DNA of 64,000 nucleotides from Sphingobacteriaceae bacterium (GTDB lineage: Bacteria; Bacteroidota; Bacteroidia; B-17B0; Aurantibacillaceae), in NCBI GenBank assembly GCA_016705695.1, contig JADJLA010000001.1, forward strand, positions 682,001 to 746,000, in the 5' to 3' direction. Under the pieces are notes generated by a model that saw only the letters and a program-made list of their open reading frames with translations, did no database searches and was not told the DNA's origin. This document shows, in pieces, positions 61,284-64,000 of this stretch; the first letter of the stretch is position 1, and every line of letters begins with the position of its first letter. Both the position numbers and the translations under genes were made by a program.

Positions 61284-62927
61284 ATGGGCGGAGGCAAAGA
61301 AACCCCTAGGCAGAAGATGATCGGGATGATGTACCTGGTACTAACGGCTCTTCTGGCTATGAATGTATCAAAACAAATTTTGAAAGGTTACGTTACTGTG
61401 AACGAGAGTATGGAGAAAAGTAAGAAGAACCTTACCGCTAATAATAAGCGAGTAATGGAAGCTTTTCAAAACACTATTAACGGTAACCCGGCTGCAAAGC
61501 CATATTACGATAAAGCTCAAGAAGCTCAAACAAAGATCGACGAGGTAGTTAAGTATATCGAGAATCTAAAGAAGGTAGTATATGAAGAAACTGAAAAGTT
61601 GGGTGGTGGAGACACTATGCAATTAAGGTTTGCTGCTAAAATGGATGACTATGACATGCCAACTCACGTGCTTATTGGAAGTGATGCAGCTACCCCTGAG
61701 AATAAACCAAATTCAGCTTTAGAGCTTCGCGGAAAGTTAGACGCCTTAATGAATGGTTTAATTAGTCAGTTGGATGGAATGCAGGCTGACAAGAAGACCA
61801 AGTTTTTACCAGAGATCTACGCTAACTTAAAAAAGAAGTTCACTGACATGAAACCTCATGATAGTGGTGCAGAAGAAGATGGTATTAAAATGACATGGCA
61901 CGTAGAGAATTTCTATCACTTACCTGAAGCTGCTGTTATTACAAACTTAAATAAAATGCAAGCTGACTTGAAGAACTTAGAAGCTGAAATTTTAGGTGAG
62001 TATAGTGCTGCTAGTGGTAAATTAGCTATCAAATTCGATAAGTTAAATGCAAAAGTTATTGCTCCTTCTTCTTATATCCAAGCTGGTCAGCCGTATAAAG
62101 CTGATATCTTCTTAGCAGCTTCTTCAAGTGCTATGACTGCTGATATGATGCAAGTATTGCTTGGTGCTGACTCTGCTACAGGTGCAGGCGGAACTCCGGT
62201 TCCTATTGCTGATGGTATGGGTAAATTAGAGCAAGGAACTAGCGGACAAGGTGAACAGAATTACAAAGGTATCATCAAGTTCAAAAAACCTGATGGATCT
62301 TTTGATAACTATCCTTTCTCAGGCTCTTACATGGTAGCTGCGCCAAGTGCCGCGGTTGCTTTGGATAAAATGAACGTATTCTATATTGGTGTTCCAAATC
62401 CTATCAGTGTTTCTGCTGGTGGTGTTGCTCCAACAGATTTACAAGTATCGGCATCAGGTGGAATTAAACTTGGTTCTGGTGGCGGTGGTGGTAAATATGT
62501 GGTAACAGCTAGTACACCTGGTACTGTAACCATTAACGTTTCTGCTAAAACTAAAGACGGTACAAAACCACAAGGTTCGTTCAAATTCCGTGTTAAGAAA
62601 ATTCCAGATCCGGTTGCAAAAGTGGGTGGTAAATCAGGTAACGTAGACATGAAGAAGATCGAATTATCATCTATTGGTGGTGTTGTTGCCGACCTTCCAG
62701 GTTTCGATTTTGATGCTAAATTCGTTGTAACATCTTTTGAGTTAACAGCCGTTGTAAAAGGGGTGCTGAAGTCAGAGGCATGTTCAGGAAACAGTCTTTC
62801 GGGTGGTGCTCGTCAGATATTAGCAACTGCCGGTGTAGGTAGTAAGATATTTATTGAGAACGTTAAAGCAAAAGGTCCTGATGGATCTATAAGGAACATT
62901 CCTGGCGTTACCATTAAAGTAAAATAA
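61284..62927 (+). CDS. gldM: T9SS/gliding motor protein GldM (PorM)
   Basis: 547-aa inner-membrane-anchored shaft spanning the periplasm to the GldK/GldN ring. N-terminus GGGKETPRQKMIGMMYLVLT with the single membrane helix, then the helical domain D1 (AAKPYYDKAQEAQTKIDEVV ... MQLRFAAKMDDYDMPTHVLI) and beta domains D2-D4 ending NIPGVTIKVK. A second, diverged GldM lies at 13283-14950. It is 7 nt upstream of gldN. Confidence 0.96.
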   Translation: MGGGKETPRQKMIGMMYLVLTALLAMNVSKQILKGYVTVNESMEKSKKNLTANNKRVMEAFQNTINGNPAAKPYYDKAQEAQTKIDEVVKYIENLKKVVYEETEKLGGGDTMQLRFAAKMDDYDMPTHVLIGSDAATPENKPNSALELRGKLDALMNGLISQLDGMQADKKTKFLPEIYANLKKKFTDMKPHDSGAEEDGIKMTWHVENFYHLPEAAVITNLNKMQADLKNLEAEILGEYSAASGKLAIKFDKLNAKVIAPSSYIQAGQPYKADIFLAASSSAMTADMMQVLLGADSATGAGGTPVPIADGMGKLEQGTSGQGEQNYKGIIKFKKPDGSFDNYPFSGSYMVAAPSAAVALDKMNVFYIGVPNPISVSAGGVAPTDLQVSASGGIKLGSGGGGGKYVVTASTPGTVTINVSAKTKDGTKPQGSFKFRVKKIPDPVAKVGGKSGNVDMKKIELSSIGGVVADLPGFDFDAKFVVTSFELTAVVKGVLKSEACSGNSLSGGARQILATAGVGSKIFIENVKAKGPDGSIRNIPGVTIKVK

Positions 62928-62934
62928 AACAATT

Positions 62935-63777
62935 ATGAAACGTAACATTTTAGTAGTATTGGCTCTCCTTGTTTTCGGACAGGTGTTTTCTCAGGGGCCA
63001 ACCATTTTTAATCCTGGTGATTATAAAGATGGTATTTACGATAAAGAAAATGCTATTAATAGGAAGTTCATTCCTTACACTCACCTTCGTGAAGGTGATG
63101 TTACGTGGGAAAAGCGCGTTTGGCGTGATGTTGACATGCGTGAGAAGATCAATCATCAGTTATATTACCCAATTGAGACCTTAGCAAGCAGGATCTCTTT
63201 ATTCCAGGTGTTATCTAAGTATATCTTAAAAGGTGAATTGTTGGCGTTTAATGATGAGGAATTTGTTTCTCCATTAGAATTGTCTCAGATCCGCGATAAG
63301 ATAAAGAAATGCGACTCGTTAGATGAAAGTAACGTGGATGCTGAAGGTAATGAGATCATCACTAAAGTATTTAAGTGTGATTCAACTTCTATCTTCCGTA
63401 ATATTCGTTTATATCGTTTAAAAGAAGATTGGTTCTTTGATAAGCAAAAATCTGTATTGGAAGTTCGTATCTTAGGAATGGGCGTATTTACTTATGACGA
63501 AGATAAAGAAGCTGTAAAGGAGCAATTCTGGGTGTATTTCCCTGCTTGTCGTCCTTTATTTGCTAAACATGAAGTATTTAATCCAAAGAATGATAGCGAA
63601 AGACGTACGTTTGAAGATATCTTCTGGAAGAGACAATTTGCTAGTACCATAACTAAAGAAACCAATGCTTACGATCGTTCTATTATACAGTATTCAAGAG
63701 GTATTGACGCCCTTTTAGAAAGCGATCGCATCAAAGGAGATATCTTTAGATGGGAACATGACCTATGGCATTTCTAA
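62935..63777 (+). CDS. gldN: T9SS protein GldN (PorN)
   Basis: 280-aa periplasmic protein that forms the outer-membrane-associated ring with GldK. Signal peptide MKRNILVVLALLVFGQVFSQ. Family features: YTHLREGDVTWEKRVWRDVD, MREKINHQLYYPIE, KEDWFFDKQKSVLEVRILGM and EDIFWKRQFASTI. Length matches the family. It is last in the T9SS run and ends at a strong terminator. Confidence 0.95.
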   Translation: MKRNILVVLALLVFGQVFSQGPTIFNPGDYKDGIYDKENAINRKFIPYTHLREGDVTWEKRVWRDVDMREKINHQLYYPIETLASRISLFQVLSKYILKGELLAFNDEEFVSPLELSQIRDKIKKCDSLDESNVDAEGNEIITKVFKCDSTSIFRNIRLYRLKEDWFFDKQKSVLEVRILGMGVFTYDEDKEAVKEQFWVYFPACRPLFAKHEVFNPKNDSERRTFEDIFWKRQFASTITKETNAYDRSIIQYSRGIDALLESDRIKGDIFRWEHDLWHF

Positions 63778-63791
63778 GTATTTAAAATATT

Positions 63792-63822
63792 AAAACCCTC
63801 AAGTAAGCTTGAGGGTTTTTTA
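63792..63822 (+). terminator. terminator after gldN
   Basis: AAAACCCTCAAG pairs with CTTGAGGGTTTT across the loop TAAG, followed by Ts. Confidence 0.9.
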
Positions 63823-64000
63823 TTTACAGATGTTCCGTTGCTTATCAGACTTCTTGTTGATATGAAGGCGCTATAAAAGGCCATAGGCATTTCCTTGAGC
63901 AGTAAATTCTATCCGAACAACATGTTCGTTAAGGGGCTTTGAATGGCGTTGAAATTAATCCATATCAATGTTCAGACTCCGAGTCCATATAATCAATATG
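63823..64000. other. right-edge region without supported gene
   Basis: 178 bp. A small palindrome (CGAACA-ACA-TGTTCG at 63914-63928) is the only structure. On the minus strand a frame open from the window edge ends in ...DYMDSESEH then a stop near 63965; it is only 11 codons long, so it may be the acidic C-terminus of a gene beyond the edge, but this is not supported enough to call. Confidence 0.3.

Noticed and set aside
1..64000. tRNA, rRNA, CRISPR arrays, phage or complete insertion sequences
   Set aside because: Scanning by eye found no regularly spaced direct repeats, no tRNA-like T-loop with matching arms, and no transposase or integrase frame.
63965..64000. C-terminus of another gene on the minus strand at the right edge
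   Set aside because: Only 11 codons are visible; not enough to tell a real gene from chance.

Overview
The window reads as a chromosomal segment of a low-GC Bacteroidota bacterium with a type IX secretion system (T9SS). The evidence is the porP/sprF-gldK-gldL-gldM-gldN block at the right end, a giant secreted protein with a CHU_C-type C-terminal sorting domain, DnaE with a fused N-terminal proofreading exonuclease, the miaB / sigma-54 activator / lptE / TPR / secG and birA / rsfS / ftsH neighbourhoods, and TAnnTTTG-type -7 boxes in place of E. coli-like promoters. I cannot place it below phylum. No tRNA, rRNA, CRISPR array, phage or complete insertion sequence was found.

Layout. 1-6.8 kb: partial nucleoid-associated protein, S41 (Prc-type) protease, birA, rsfS with a histone-H1-like tail, ftsH. 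7.1-15 kb: a 2031-aa repeat-rich T9SS cargo protein and, convergent to it, an orphan second gldM. 15-20 kb: small alpha/beta-barrel-like protein, beta-helix lipoprotein, MerR regulator, then proline dehydrogenase-crcB-queuosine precursor transporter. 20-28 kb: anmK / WG-repeat-like protein / gapdh operon, acyl-CoA dehydrogenase, msrA, small secreted protein, rarA, deoxyhypusine-synthase-like protein. 28-34.5 kb: UbiA-type prenyltransferase, SanA/YdcF-like protein and a sugar/glycan group (methyltransferase-glycosyltransferase fusion, two convergent FkbM methyltransferases, GT-C membrane glycosyltransferase). 34.5-43.4 kb: a 1495-aa exported protein I cannot name, and dnaE. 43.7-51.5 kb: D-Ala-D-Ala dipeptidase, yajQ, heptose-kinase-like GHMP kinase, purC, amidohydrolase, a two-gene nucleotidyltransferase module, topA. 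51.7-57.5 kb: miaB, sigma-54 activator, lptE, TPR protein, secG, aspartate kinase. 57.6-63.8 kb: porP/sprF and gldKLMN.

The strongest functional unit is T9SS: outer-membrane porP/sprF, the GldK/GldN ring, the GldL/GldM motor, and at least one likely cargo (7.1-13.2 kb) beside a second GldM. Five genes are broken by small indels (anmK, acyl-CoA dehydrogenase, rarA, sanA-like, sigma-54 activator). Three of the indels are in homopolymers of housekeeping-type genes, so residual sequencing error is the first explanation to test.

The most unusual non-coding signal is a set of small palindromic repeats. They include three copies of a REP-like element whose flanks are conserved while the central hairpin changes sequence and keeps pairing, and a 70-bp heptanucleotide-periodic inverted repeat lying in frame inside dnaE, in the linker between the exonuclease and PHP domains.
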